Source: Mariniflexile maritimum (GTDB lineage Bacteria; Bacteroidota; Bacteroidia; Flavobacteriales; Flavobacteriaceae). Taken from it: DNA of 64,000 nt. The first letter of the stretch is position 1; every line of letters starts with the position of its first letter. Made by a program: the position numbers and the translations under genes. The stretch spans positions 62,001 to 126,000 of the forward strand of contig NZ_WRPN01000008.1 in NCBI RefSeq assembly GCF_009746565.1, written 5' to 3'. This document shows, piece after piece, positions 1-8,231 of the stretch. The notes below the pieces were generated by a model. The model ran no database searches and was not told where the DNA came from. It was given only the letters and a program-made list of their open reading frames with translations.

Positions 1-396
1 ATAGGCGTGTTCCATATTAATATTTAAGAGCACCAAATCGGGGTCGTCTTTACCATCGAACCAATGGTTCATCATAGGGTTCCATAAGGCTTCAACCTTT
101 TCATTGTCAATTATATGGGAGGCGTTGCCAAAAATTGACACGTATTTTTGTGTGTCTTCATCCGAATATAATAATTGAACTCTATTGTCATATTCAATGT
201 CTTGAAAAACACTACTTTTTTTGGAGGTAAAGAACCAAAGATCTCCTTGGTCGTCCATTTCCAGAATGGTCATTGGGCATACCGAAAAAGGTATTTTATC
301 CAGTCGTGATGCCATCATTACAATTTTTTGGACATCAATAAGTTGCCTTATTTTGTTTAGTCCTTCTCTGTTTCTTGTTAAATTTTTATCGTTCAT
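1..396 (-). CDS. Pyridoxamine 5'-phosphate oxidase-family protein, general stress protein 26 type (3' end outside window)
   Basis: I translated this from the raw sequence: the reading frame starts at an ATG on the minus strand (complement of 394-396) and stays open for 132 codons to the window edge, so the C-terminus is missing. The segment PFSVCPMTILEMDDQGDLWF followed by FFTSKKSS and a stretch ending VSIFGNAS matches the split-barrel flavin/PNPOx fold of general stress protein 26-like enzymes. These bind FMN, F420 or similar and are typically cytoplasmic stress proteins. The WNPMMNHWFDGKDDPDL segment is the usual family motif near the C-terminal half. No partner is visible apart from the downstream-facing stress genes of the same strand. 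Family assignment is good; the substrate is unknown. Confidence 0.85.
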   Translation of the reverse strand, partial: MNDKNLTRNREGLNKIRQLIDVQKIVMMASRLDKIPFSVCPMTILEMDDQGDLWFFTSKKSSVFQDIEYDNRVQLLYSDEDTQKYVSIFGNASHIIDNEKVEALWNPMMNHWFDGKDDPDLVLLNINMEHAY

Positions 397-422
397 TTTA
401 TTTATGTTTTAATTCCATGAAT

Positions 423-746
423 TTATGCGGCGTGTCTGCGACATTCTTGTGCGCATTTAATGCATGATTCGGCACATTTTTTACAGTGCTCATGGTCGTG
501 TTGTTGGCATTGTTCGGCGCACCATTCGCATATTTCTGCACAAATGCCACAATATTTTTTTACAAATGCGCTATCTGCAACCATAAACCTTATGCATATT
601 AAGCAGGCCTCGGCACATTCCAAACAACACTTAGGGCAACTGTTCATACTTTTTTTGCCTGCCATTTCTACCAAACAGTTTTGGCAATCAATAAAACATT
701 GTTGGCAAGCTTCTATACAACTACTGTAATCGCGTGTTAAGCTCAT
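423..746 (-). CDS. Cys-rich four-helix bundle copper-binding protein (DUF326/Csp-like)
   Basis: This 107-residue protein has 21 cysteines in CxxC/CxxxC spacing (for example CIEACQQC, CPKCCLECAEAC, CGICAEICEWCAEQC, CKKCAESCIKC). Cysteines spaced along amphipathic helices are the hallmark of the four-helix bundle copper storage proteins (Csp, DUF326), which bind many Cu(I) ions inside the bundle. There is no signal peptide, so a cytosolic Csp3-like protein is expected. A short His-rich stretch, QQHDHEHC, lies near residue 85 and could add metal ligands. It sits in its own transcript between two other stress-type genes on the same strand. Metal specificity is inferred from the family. Confidence 0.85.
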   Translation of the reverse strand: MSLTRDYSSCIEACQQCFIDCQNCLVEMAGKKSMNSCPKCCLECAEACLICIRFMVADSAFVKKYCGICAEICEWCAEQCQQHDHEHCKKCAESCIKCAQECRRHAA

Positions 747-886
747 AATTTATATTTTTTAAATTCTTAAATGGTTTTAGCTTTGTTGAGCATAAAATTT
801 TAGTGCTGTCGCTATTTTTTTATGCTCAACTTAGCTGCTATTAATTAGGGTTTATTATCATTAAGGTACAAGTACTTAATTAAAAT

Positions 887-1444
887 TTAAGCCGTTTGTT
901 TCGCATGTTTGCCTTCTTTAATCTCTTCAATAATTTTATTGCAAAAGGCGGGCAAATCACCGGGGTTTCTGCTGGTTACCAAACCGTTGTCAACCACCAC
1001 TTCTTCATCAACCCAGTGGGCTCCAGCGTTTACAACATTGTCTTTAATACTTTTGTACGACGTTACTTTTCTGTTTTTTATAACGCCGGCACTTACTAAA
1101 AGCCAGGGCGCATGGCAAATGGCCGCAACAGGTTTGCCGCTTTCAAAAAAACGCTTCACAAAGTGTAATGCTTCAGGCTGAATGCGCAATAAATCTGGGT
1201 TCATTACACCTCCGGGAAGTACCAGGGCATTATAATCACTTTCATTGGCATCGTTAATTTTTTTATCTACGTTTATAGCTTTTCCCCAATTGGTTTTATC
1301 CCAACTTTTAATCTCGCCCAGTTTGTTGGAAATGATATGTACCGTAGCACCCGCATTTTTAAGTGCTTTTAAGGGTTCAAATAATTCCGATTTCTCAAAT
1401 CCATCGGTTGCCAAAATGGCTGCTTTTTTATTCTCTAACGTCAT
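887..1444 (-). CDS. DJ-1/PfpI-family protein (type 1 glutamine amidotransferase-like)
   Basis: The product is 185 residues if it starts at the ATG complementary to 1442-1444, which gives MTLENKKAAILATDGFEKSE, the normal N-terminus of the family. A longer frame up to 1525 adds 27 residues rich in Lys, Asn and Ile and is probably untranslated leader. The nucleophile elbow AICHAPW carries Cys110 followed by His111, as in PfpI/YhbO-type proteins. LVLPGG near residue 75 and VTSRNPGDLPAF near residue 160 are also family motifs. Members act as stress-related proteases, glyoxalases or deglycases; which activity applies here cannot be read from sequence. Neighbouring genes are also stress-type. Confidence 0.88.
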   Translation of the reverse strand: MTLENKKAAILATDGFEKSELFEPLKALKNAGATVHIISNKLGEIKSWDKTNWGKAINVDKKINDANESDYNALVLPGGVMNPDLLRIQPEALHFVKRFFESGKPVAAICHAPWLLVSAGVIKNRKVTSYKSIKDNVVNAGAHWVDEEVVVDNGLVTSRNPGDLPAFCNKIIEEIKEGKHAKQTA

Positions 1445-1667
1445 TTTTTTCTGCTTTTTAATTAATAATGTATTGATAATCTTGAAATTACAAAAAGTTA
1501 TGGGGTTGTTTTTGCTCAAAAACAAAGATTTTTAACGGAATCAATATTTTCTGGTCTGGCCATCAATTGCATCAATAATTTATTTGTTTACATTACTAAG
1601 TTGTTGGTAAAAATGTAACTTTAATGGATGTATTAAACAGGTAGTACACTATATAAAACATGAAATT

Positions 1668-2120
1668 ATGTCCATTTTAGCGCGTAACAAAAAACAAATA
1701 ACCCTTATTTACAGTTCTTTATCACCATTAGGAAAGCAGGTGTTGGGCTATGTACAGGCCGCCGATAAAAAAATTGAGACCATTGATATAGCCAAAGAAA
1801 AACTGGGTGATACCATTTGGGTAGAAATTGCCGAACAACTGGAACTCCCTTTTAATGAAATATTTAATCTGGAGTTTGTTGAGAACGAAACGATTGAAAA
1901 TTTCGATAATTTTGATGCTGATGACTGGATTAAAATTGTGAACAACAACCCTTTGGTGCTGCAAAGGCCCATTGCGGTTAACGGCCACCGTGTGATGCAG
2001 GTTAACCAACGAACGGCTATTTTGAAATTTTTTGATGTGGATTCTGCAGGTTTAAAAAAAGGGTTTCAAAGCGAGCCGCCAAACATTACCAAAACCACCG
2101 AAGGCGAAGATTTTATATAA
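1668..2120 (+). CDS. ArsC/Spx-like thioredoxin-fold protein lacking the N-terminal redox cysteine
   Basis: The 150-residue product has the arsenate reductase-like (ArsC/Spx/YffB) C-terminal signature: a WIKIVNNNPLVLQRPIAVNG segment around residues 85-105, containing the NPxLxxRPI motif. The N-terminus reads ITLIYSSLSPLGKQVLGYVQ where active ArsC enzymes have a CxxS/CxxC redox motif, so no catalytic cysteine is visible and reductase activity is unlikely in the classical sense. It may be a regulatory or structural relative. The gene is alone on the plus strand and ends just before a bidirectional terminator it shares with the convergent AraC-type gene. Confidence 0.75.
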   Translation: MSILARNKKQITLIYSSLSPLGKQVLGYVQAADKKIETIDIAKEKLGDTIWVEIAEQLELPFNEIFNLEFVENETIENFDNFDADDWIKIVNNNPLVLQRPIAVNGHRVMQVNQRTAILKFFDVDSAGLKKGFQSEPPNITKTTEGEDFI

Positions 2121-2148
2121 ACTTTGAATAACACCAATTCACAAAAAA

Positions 2149-2176
2149 AACCTCACGTTGCAGGTGAGGGTTTGGT
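2149..2176. terminator. Bidirectional rho-independent terminator
   Basis: CCTCAC (2151-2156), a 7-nt loop and GTGAGG (2164-2169) form a GC-rich stem, flanked by an A-run on the left (2143-2150) and a T-rich stretch on the right. It lies between the convergent ends of the Spx-like gene and the AraC-type gene, so it can stop transcription from both sides. Confidence 0.8.
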
Positions 2177-2187
2177 TTTAGGAAATT

Positions 2188-3216
2188 TCAAGCTGAAAAA
2201 GCCATTATTTTTTGGGAGTCTTTATATTCCTTGGGGCTGCAATTGTATTTGGCCTTGAATATTTTGGAAAAATAGCTTCTACTTGTGATGCCAATACTAT
2301 AAACCACTTCCGAAATGTTCAAATCGGTGTTTTTAATTAATTCTTCCGCTTTACAAACGCGTACATCCCTTATATAATCCGTAACGGTTCGTCCGTGCAT
2401 TAATTTAAAACCTTCCTGAAGTTTCGATGGCGAAATGCCAAATTGGCTGCACAACTCTGTAATAGACAGTTGTGCGTCATAGTTATTTTCTACATAAGTA
2501 GAAGCTTCTTTTATGGTGTCCATTTCTCTCATGTTTAAGGAACCTGTGGCGTTTTCCAGGTTGTTCATATCATCATTGTGTTGCTGAATTTCAAGGGCCA
2601 ATATCATGTGTACCAAACCTTTAATTAAAAGACTTCGTACAATGTCTTCTTGTGAAATAGCATTTAACTGTTGAATTTTTTCAGCAATTTTTAAATTGTG
2701 CGAGCCTATATACACAAAATTTTCTCTGGAATTCTCCTTAAAAAATGTTTTGCGCAGTTTGTCCTTGAGTTCTCCATGTGCAGAAGTAGTTGTTTTAAAA
2801 TCGGTTTGAACTGTAATGAGGGTAATTTTTAAAAGTTCATTTTTTTTGAAATAGAGCACTTGGTCGGTTTCTTGTTGGCTTGCTATGATGCCGGTTTGAA
2901 AACTTTGCAATGTTCTTTTTTCACTTTCAAAACCAAAACTATGCTCTAAACTTCCTTTAGAACAATAGGTAAAATAAACAGGATTTCTTTCGGGCGTGTA
3001 AATGGATAACCTCAAATCATCAAAGAAAACCATGTGGAATTCCAAATACGAAATGCCTCCTTTAAACGAAACGCCCTGTATTTTGCCTTTGCCTATTTCG
3101 TTTTCAATTTCCAAAACATGTTCATTGGCATCGTTTGCCAAAAAGCCCCCTAAGTTTAGTTTTAACTGGCTAAACATGGCTTCAATAGTTGTAGATTTAA
3201 TGGATGCTGTTCTCAT
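2188..3216 (-). CDS. AraC-family transcriptional regulator
   Basis: The 342-residue protein ends in a two-helix-turn-helix AraC DNA-binding domain (about residues 235-335): LSITELCSQFGISPSKLQEGF is the first HTH (split here as the usual 20-residue helix pair) and LNISEVVYSIGITSRSYFSK the second, followed by the conserved FKAKYNCSPKEYK. The N-terminal 230 residues resemble the sensing domain of PchR-like Bacteroidota regulators (FTYCSKGSLEHSFGFE region), but the ligand is unknown. It is monocistronic and faces away from the histidine kinase cluster. No target can be named from the sequence. Confidence 0.88.
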   Translation of the reverse strand: MRTASIKSTTIEAMFSQLKLNLGGFLANDANEHVLEIENEIGKGKIQGVSFKGGISYLEFHMVFFDDLRLSIYTPERNPVYFTYCSKGSLEHSFGFESEKRTLQSFQTGIIASQQETDQVLYFKKNELLKITLITVQTDFKTTTSAHGELKDKLRKTFFKENSRENFVYIGSHNLKIAEKIQQLNAISQEDIVRSLLIKGLVHMILALEIQQHNDDMNNLENATGSLNMREMDTIKEASTYVENNYDAQLSITELCSQFGISPSKLQEGFKLMHGRTVTDYIRDVRVCKAEELIKNTDLNISEVVYSIGITSRSYFSKIFKAKYNCSPKEYKDSQKIMAFSA

Positions 3217-3465
3217 GATGCTTATTTTTACTTTTCCTTATTAGTTTTTTTTTTGACAAATGCACGATTTGCTAGCATTACAAATATCGCTACCAATGCG
3301 TTGCTTTATGTTACACAATTTTTGATTTATGTTATGTAACTATTAGATTTTAAGAATAAAGTATGTGGAAATAAGCTCAATAAACCAAGTTGCTTGAAGC
3401 AAATGTTTTGTTAGGGGAAATTCAATTAAAAGAGGCATTGTTTATAGTGCCTATTAAGAAAACGT

Positions 3466-6060
3466 TTAAAACGGTAAATAAATAATAAAGGATGCTCCTT
3501 CATTGGGTTTTCCAATGGCGTGAATATGGCCACTGTGGTTCTCGATTATTTTTTTGCAAATGGCAAGTCCAATACCGGTTCCAGAGTATTCATTTTTTTG
3601 GTGAAGCCTTTGGAAGACTTCAAATATTTTTTCGGCATACTCGGGTTCAAAACCAATGCCATTATCAACTATGGAAATTTGATGGTAAAGTTTGCTGGTT
3701 TTTATAAAAGGTACAGAAATGTTTAAGGCTACCACTTTTTTATAACCAATCTTTATGCTGGTTGCACTAGTCGGTTTTTTATATTTTAGGGCATTGGAAA
3801 TTAAATTGGTAAACAATTGTTCCATTTGAAAGGTTACCCCTTCAATTTCGGGAAGGTTATCATGAGTTATTTTTGCATTGGCATCTTTAATGCTGGTACT
3901 TAGATCTTCGATAACTTTTTCAAGGGTTTCGTTTAGGTTTATTGTTTCAAAATCCTTTTGGCTGCTATCTATTCGCGAGTAGGTTAATAAATTTTGAATG
4001 AGGGCCTGCATGCGTTCAACCGACTTCTTCACTTTGTTAAAATATTCGGTACTGCTTTCTGATAAATGGTCTTTTTCTTTGTCTTCAATCCTTGAAATGA
4101 ACAAGCGTATTTTCCGTAAAGGTTCCTGTAAATCGTGGCTAGAAACCCGGTTGAAGGATTCCAGTTCGGTATTAGAACGCATCAATTCCCTGTTTTTAAG
4201 CCGCAGTACCTCTTCGGCTTTTACATTTTCGGTAACATCCTGCGCAACACCTACCATAACTTTTTTGCCGTTTTTGTCTATAAATTGGCCGCTACTTTTT
4301 AAGTATTTTATGGTGCCCTGTTTGGTAATTATGCGGTAAATATGTTCTTTGGCAACTTGGGTTTTTATTAAATCGTCGGTTAAATTATCAAAAAATTCAA
4401 GATCATCGGGATGGATAAATTCACGGAATTTTTCCAAATTAAATTGAAAGGCATCGGTTTCAAGCCCCAAAATGTTATAAAAATTGGTCGAAATTTCAGA
4501 AAGTCCGGTATCCAAATGCCATAAATAACTGCCTATTTTGGCTAGACGTTCCGCATTTGTTAATATAGAATTTTGAACGAGCAGTTGTTCGTTAAGGTCC
4601 AACAATTCCTTTTCCTTTATTTTTTCTTGTGTAATTTCATGTGTTGTAATGGTTACGCCGTCGCCTAGTTTAATGGCTTTGGCGCCAAACCAATGCGTTA
4701 CGCCGTTTTTAATATAGGGCGTTTCGTATTCTTGGTGTTTGTTGGTTTCAATGGCTTTAACCAAATGTTCAAAAACCCCCGATTTCATAACGCTTGGGAA
4801 TACTTGCGATATCCGTTTGTTTTTTATCACCTCTGGCAAATCGCCCGTAATGGGGTTTATTCTATCATTAACAAACAATATTTCAAAATCTACAATGCTG
4901 CCCTCGGCATTTCTTATGCTTGAAAAATGCATCACCACATGCGAAATGCTCCTAAAAACATTTCCTAAAAAAGCGCGGTTATCAAGCAGCATTAAATTTT
5001 GTTCCTCCAAACGGTTTTTTAAAACCAACTGTTCGTTTTTTGTTTTTTCTTCAGCGGTAATATTTCTGGCGGTTAGTAAAATACCGGTGTTTAAAGGGGT
5101 CGCAAATACTTGGAAGTATAAATTCTCACCATTTACCACTACTTGCTGCGTAAAATTTACTTTGGTTTGTTTAAGGTAACTTATAGCTAGGTTGTTGTTT
5201 TCGCCATTCAAAGTTTGCAGCTCGGGTACTGCTGAAATGGGTTTGTCTATAATGGCATCGGGTTCCAGTCCTAAATAATCGCGATTGCAGGCATTGGCAA
5301 AAATGATTTTAAAGTCAACAATGTTTCGTTCCGCATCAAATTGTGGTTCGTAATAATTTACAATATTATCGGTAGTTGCCAGTACACTCTTTAAAAAAGC
5401 TTCCGACTTCCGAATTCTAATTTTATTGCTGTAAATGCGCAAAAACGAGGCAAACGTTATAAATAGCGCAAAAAACGATAAACAAAGCAAGGTTAAGGGT
5501 GCCAAATATTTATGGGAGTTGTAATTGGCATGGCGTTGCAGCATCAAATAATCTTCTTCAGATTGTATGGTGCTTTTTAGGCTTTTAATTTGATGAAGGG
5601 TTGCATTGATTTTTTCCTTTTGGGCTTGCATATCCTGAAGGGTATTTTCTTGTCCATCAGTAGCACCCATGCTTAATATGTGAAGTTGGCTGTATAGAAT
5701 GTGAAGCAAGGAATCTAGCCTGTTGAGGCGTTTTCGTTGTGCGGCATCATTGCTTGTTAAAACAGTCAAACTGTCGATTATGGAAGCACCTTCTTGCCTG
5801 TAATTTTTTAAAACGCTGTTAAGCGAATCGTTTTTAAGGAGTTGGTTCCTAAATGCTTCCGATTCTGCCTGGGTGTAATGGGCCGATAGGTGACTTATGG
5901 CGTTATACATTTGAAAAGAATGTGTAACCATGTCGGCCGATTGTTGCATGCGGATTATTTGCTTATACGCCACTCCAGAAACAAATAAGAGAAGCGCCAA
6001 GGCAGCAGTTAATAAAATGATATACGTTTTTGAGGAAGTATAAACACGTTTAAAATCCAT
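3466..6060 (-). CDS. Membrane-bound multi-PAS sensor histidine kinase
   Basis: The 864-residue protein has an N-terminal transmembrane helix (about 12-32), a helical periplasmic region rich in Gln and Leu (CHASE3-like, 33-184), a second transmembrane helix (about 185-208), three PAS-like domains (about 215-340, 355-485, 495-620), a HisKA domain with the phosphoacceptor in VSSHDLQEPLRKIR (near 640), and a HATPase_c domain with VDNGIGFEPEYAEKIFEVF and SGTGIGLAICKKII. The third PAS reads like a PAS_3/PAC unit (VAQDVTENVKAEE). It lies 6 bp downstream of a single-domain response regulator on the same strand, so the two are co-transcribed and probably form a relay. The signal is unknown; CHASE3 and PAS suggest redox, light or small-ligand sensing. 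Confidence 0.92.
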   Translation of the reverse strand: MDFKRVYTSSKTYIILLTAALALLLFVSGVAYKQIIRMQQSADMVTHSFQMYNAISHLSAHYTQAESEAFRNQLLKNDSLNSVLKNYRQEGASIIDSLTVLTSNDAAQRKRLNRLDSLLHILYSQLHILSMGATDGQENTLQDMQAQKEKINATLHQIKSLKSTIQSEEDYLMLQRHANYNSHKYLAPLTLLCLSFFALFITFASFLRIYSNKIRIRKSEAFLKSVLATTDNIVNYYEPQFDAERNIVDFKIIFANACNRDYLGLEPDAIIDKPISAVPELQTLNGENNNLAISYLKQTKVNFTQQVVVNGENLYFQVFATPLNTGILLTARNITAEEKTKNEQLVLKNRLEEQNLMLLDNRAFLGNVFRSISHVVMHFSSIRNAEGSIVDFEILFVNDRINPITGDLPEVIKNKRISQVFPSVMKSGVFEHLVKAIETNKHQEYETPYIKNGVTHWFGAKAIKLGDGVTITTHEITQEKIKEKELLDLNEQLLVQNSILTNAERLAKIGSYLWHLDTGLSEISTNFYNILGLETDAFQFNLEKFREFIHPDDLEFFDNLTDDLIKTQVAKEHIYRIITKQGTIKYLKSSGQFIDKNGKKVMVGVAQDVTENVKAEEVLRLKNRELMRSNTELESFNRVSSHDLQEPLRKIRLFISRIEDKEKDHLSESSTEYFNKVKKSVERMQALIQNLLTYSRIDSSQKDFETINLNETLEKVIEDLSTSIKDANAKITHDNLPEIEGVTFQMEQLFTNLISNALKYKKPTSATSIKIGYKKVVALNISVPFIKTSKLYHQISIVDNGIGFEPEYAEKIFEVFQRLHQKNEYSGTGIGLAICKKIIENHSGHIHAIGKPNEGASFIIYLPF

Positions 6061-6066
6061 AATAAA

Positions 6067-6513
6067 TTAGTTACGGAACAGAAAGGTTTTTTTACAAAGG
6101 TTGGCGTTGTGAAACTTGAAATCCAATTGCAGCACTTTCTCGACCATTTCGCGTAATTTACCAAAACTATTGGGCTTATTCAGGTAAATATTTGCTCCAT
6201 TTGCATAAGTTTCGTCAATGTCCTTTTCTGATGAGGAAGTTGAATAGATGGCAATAAACAAATCTTTTAGTTTGGGATTGCTTCGTATCTCGCACAAACA
6301 CTGCATGCCATTTTTTTTTGGCATATTCAAATCGAGCAACAACAGGTTAGGAAGCACACTATCGGGAAGCAGGAGGTAGTCCATTAGTTCTTGCCCGTCG
6401 TTAAAAAGTTTTAATGATGTTTCGGTGCAAATTTCATCGATCACTTCACTGAAAAATAGGCGGTCATCATCATCATCGTCGGTCAAGAATATATGAAATA
6501 TAGATTTTTCCAT
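6067..6513 (-). CDS. Single-domain response regulator (Rcp1/CheY-like)
   Basis: The 148-residue receiver domain starts with the acidic cluster DDDDDD at residues 12-17, has the phosphoacceptor Asp61 in LLLLDLNMPKKNG, the conserved Ser/Thr in AIYSTSSSEKD, and the Lys in IYLNKPNSFG near residue 113. There is no output domain, so it works as a phosphotransfer partner or by protein-protein contact, as the Rcp1-type regulators of bacteriophytochrome-like kinases do. It is the first gene of a two-gene operon with the multi-PAS kinase (6-bp gap). Confidence 0.93.
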   Translation of the reverse strand: MEKSIFHIFLTDDDDDDRLFFSEVIDEICTETSLKLFNDGQELMDYLLLPDSVLPNLLLLDLNMPKKNGMQCLCEIRSNPKLKDLFIAIYSTSSSEKDIDETYANGANIYLNKPNSFGKLREMVEKVLQLDFKFHNANLCKKTFLFRN

Positions 6514-6789
6514 GCACTTTCGTGTTTTTTATTTGCAATTAAAAGAATAACGCCTACACCGCGAACGGGTACAGGTAAACCTCATTTTCTTTATTTTTTA
6601 CAAGACGTTTTGTTAAAAACAAATAATGAAACACTAAAGATATACGATTAATTTGATAAAATAATAATTTGAAAAAAATAAAATGACAAGAAAACTGAAG
6701 GATTTTATAGCCTGCTAAGGTACTTTGAATAGAAAGTGGGAACCTTTGTTTTTTAAGAATAGAAAGCACGATAAGCACTCGATACCGTT

Positions 6790-7125
6790 TTATTTATTGA
6801 TGTTCTCTCTGTTGGATACATTGGTTTTGGGTATGTTGTTGAAGAATTCCGCCGATTCGGTATCGGCAGTGGGCCCATAAGCGGCCAAAAAAGTGCCTTT
6901 TTCGTTTTCATTGGTTTCAATAACGTATAAAATGGACATATCGGATGGGTCGCTCATACCTTCGTACCGATGCTCTGCAACAATGTAAACATCCTCAGGG
7001 CGGTAGGCCTTTTTTGATGCCGAATTGATTAGCATCTCATTTTCCATACAAAAGTTAGCTTCGAAGCCTTTTTTCTGGTAAATTTTTATGTAATCCTTTT
7101 CGTTTTTCGCAAATTCACTTTCCAT
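6790..7125 (-). CDS. Small hypothetical protein, 111 residues
   Basis: The product is a soluble acidic protein without signal peptide or membrane segment: MESEFAKNEKDYIKIYQKKG at the start, then a region with EDVYIVAEHRYEGMSDPSD and FLAAYGPTADTE. I do not recognise the family. The reading frame has normal codon use and an upstream leader free of other genes, so I take it as real. It is transcribed on the minus strand with about 200 bp to the mechanosensitive channel gene upstream and about 275 bp to the response regulator downstream, so it is probably monocistronic. Similar-length stress-induced Bacteroidota proteins exist, but no function can be assigned. Confidence 0.7.
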   Translation of the reverse strand: MESEFAKNEKDYIKIYQKKGFEANFCMENEMLINSASKKAYRPEDVYIVAEHRYEGMSDPSDMSILYVIETNENEKGTFLAAYGPTADTESAEFFNNIPKTNVSNRENINK

Positions 7126-7328
7126 AACTTGAATTTTTTAATTTTCCTTGAAATATCCCAAACAACAGAATTTCAAGATGATATTTCAAAGTTGAATAAA
7201 ATTACCCAATAGGCTTGACCCAATTAAATTTGTATTTAACGCTATAAATTGTTTGGTCAACAGTTTACGGCTTTTAATTGGGAACAGGAACATCTGGGGT
7301 CGTGCGTAACCTTATTAGTGGATAAGGG

Positions 7329-8231
7329 TCATTCAATTTTGTCCTTGGTTTCAAATTGTAGTTTGTTTTTTCCAAAATCCAACGTTCTAATGGGGAATGG
7401 GATATTGATACCCTTAGCGTCAAATTGTGCTTTGATAAGTTTTATGGCTTTATGTTTGGCGGCATAAACTTCTTTGTTTTTTACCATGTCTATCCAAAAA
7501 CGGGCCATGAAATTGATGGCGCTATCGCCAAATTCGGTAAAGTAAAATTCAACGGCCTCACCGTGTTGTTGTTCAAAATTTTCGGTTAGGATCTGGGTTA
7601 CCAAGTCCTCAACTTCTTGCAGGTTGCTTTCGTACCCAACGCCACAGCTTACCGAAATCCTGCTTCGTTTGCTTATGGAATAATTGGTAAACGCATTTTC
7701 TACGAATTTTGAATTTGGCACAACGGTGTAGTTGTTGTCGGTTCGCCGTAGGGTAATGTTGCGCAGGCTAATTTCAGATACAAAACCCTTAACTTCATTG
7801 GTTTCAATATAATCGTTGATGCGTATTTTAGGCATGAAGGACAGCACCAAACCGCCCACCGTGTTGCTTAAGGTACCTTGAAGGGCCAACCCTATTGCCA
7901 ACCCCAAAACACCGGCACCGGCAAGAATGCTTGTTAACACTTTATTGAGCTCTAAAACCCCAAGTGCCATAAAAAAGCCAACAATGAGGATGCTTATAAA
8001 AACAATTTTAGCCATGATATCCTGAATGGATTTTTGGCCAATGCGCCCCAATAAAAATTTAAGCATCAGTTTTTTTACGCCACGTGCAATGAAATAGGTT
8101 GCTACCATGATGAGGATAGCCAATAAAATATTTGGCAACCTTAAAATAATGGCTTCCAACCAACCATCTAATTTGTCCCATAATTTGCTTAAGGCATCTT
8201 CAATTGAAAATTTATCCATCATAATAATCAT
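7329..8231 (-). CDS. Small-conductance mechanosensitive channel (MscS family)
   Basis: The product is about 300 residues. The pore helix and the hallmark GLALQGTLSNTVGGLVLSF follow two to three N-terminal membrane helices (LPNILLAILIMVATYFIARG; IVFISILIVGFFMALGVLEL), then the beta domain with NDYIETNEVKGFV and the conserved NYTVVPNSKFVENAFTNYS. The ATG complementary to 8229-8231 overlaps the stop of the upstream permease gene in an ATGA arrangement, which favours translational coupling; two further ATGs at 8222 and 8219 are possible starts. MscS channels release solutes on hypoosmotic shock. Co-transcription with the SLC13 permease suggests linked ion or osmolyte handling. Confidence 0.93.
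   Translation of the reverse strand: MIIMMDKFSIEDALSKLWDKLDGWLEAIILRLPNILLAILIMVATYFIARGVKKLMLKFLLGRIGQKSIQDIMAKIVFISILIVGFFMALGVLELNKVLTSILAGAGVLGLAIGLALQGTLSNTVGGLVLSFMPKIRINDYIETNEVKGFVSEISLRNITLRRTDNNYTVVPNSKFVENAFTNYSISKRSRISVSCGVGYESNLQEVEDLVTQILTENFEQQHGEAVEFYFTEFGDSAINFMARFWIDMVKNKEVYAAKHKAIKLIKAQFDAKGINIPFPIRTLDFGKNKLQFETKDKIE

Noticed and set aside
6554-6778. A 74-residue minus-strand open frame after the response regulator
   Set aside because: Composition is random (rich in Leu, Phe, Ile, Lys) with no motif; probably untranslated leader DNA.
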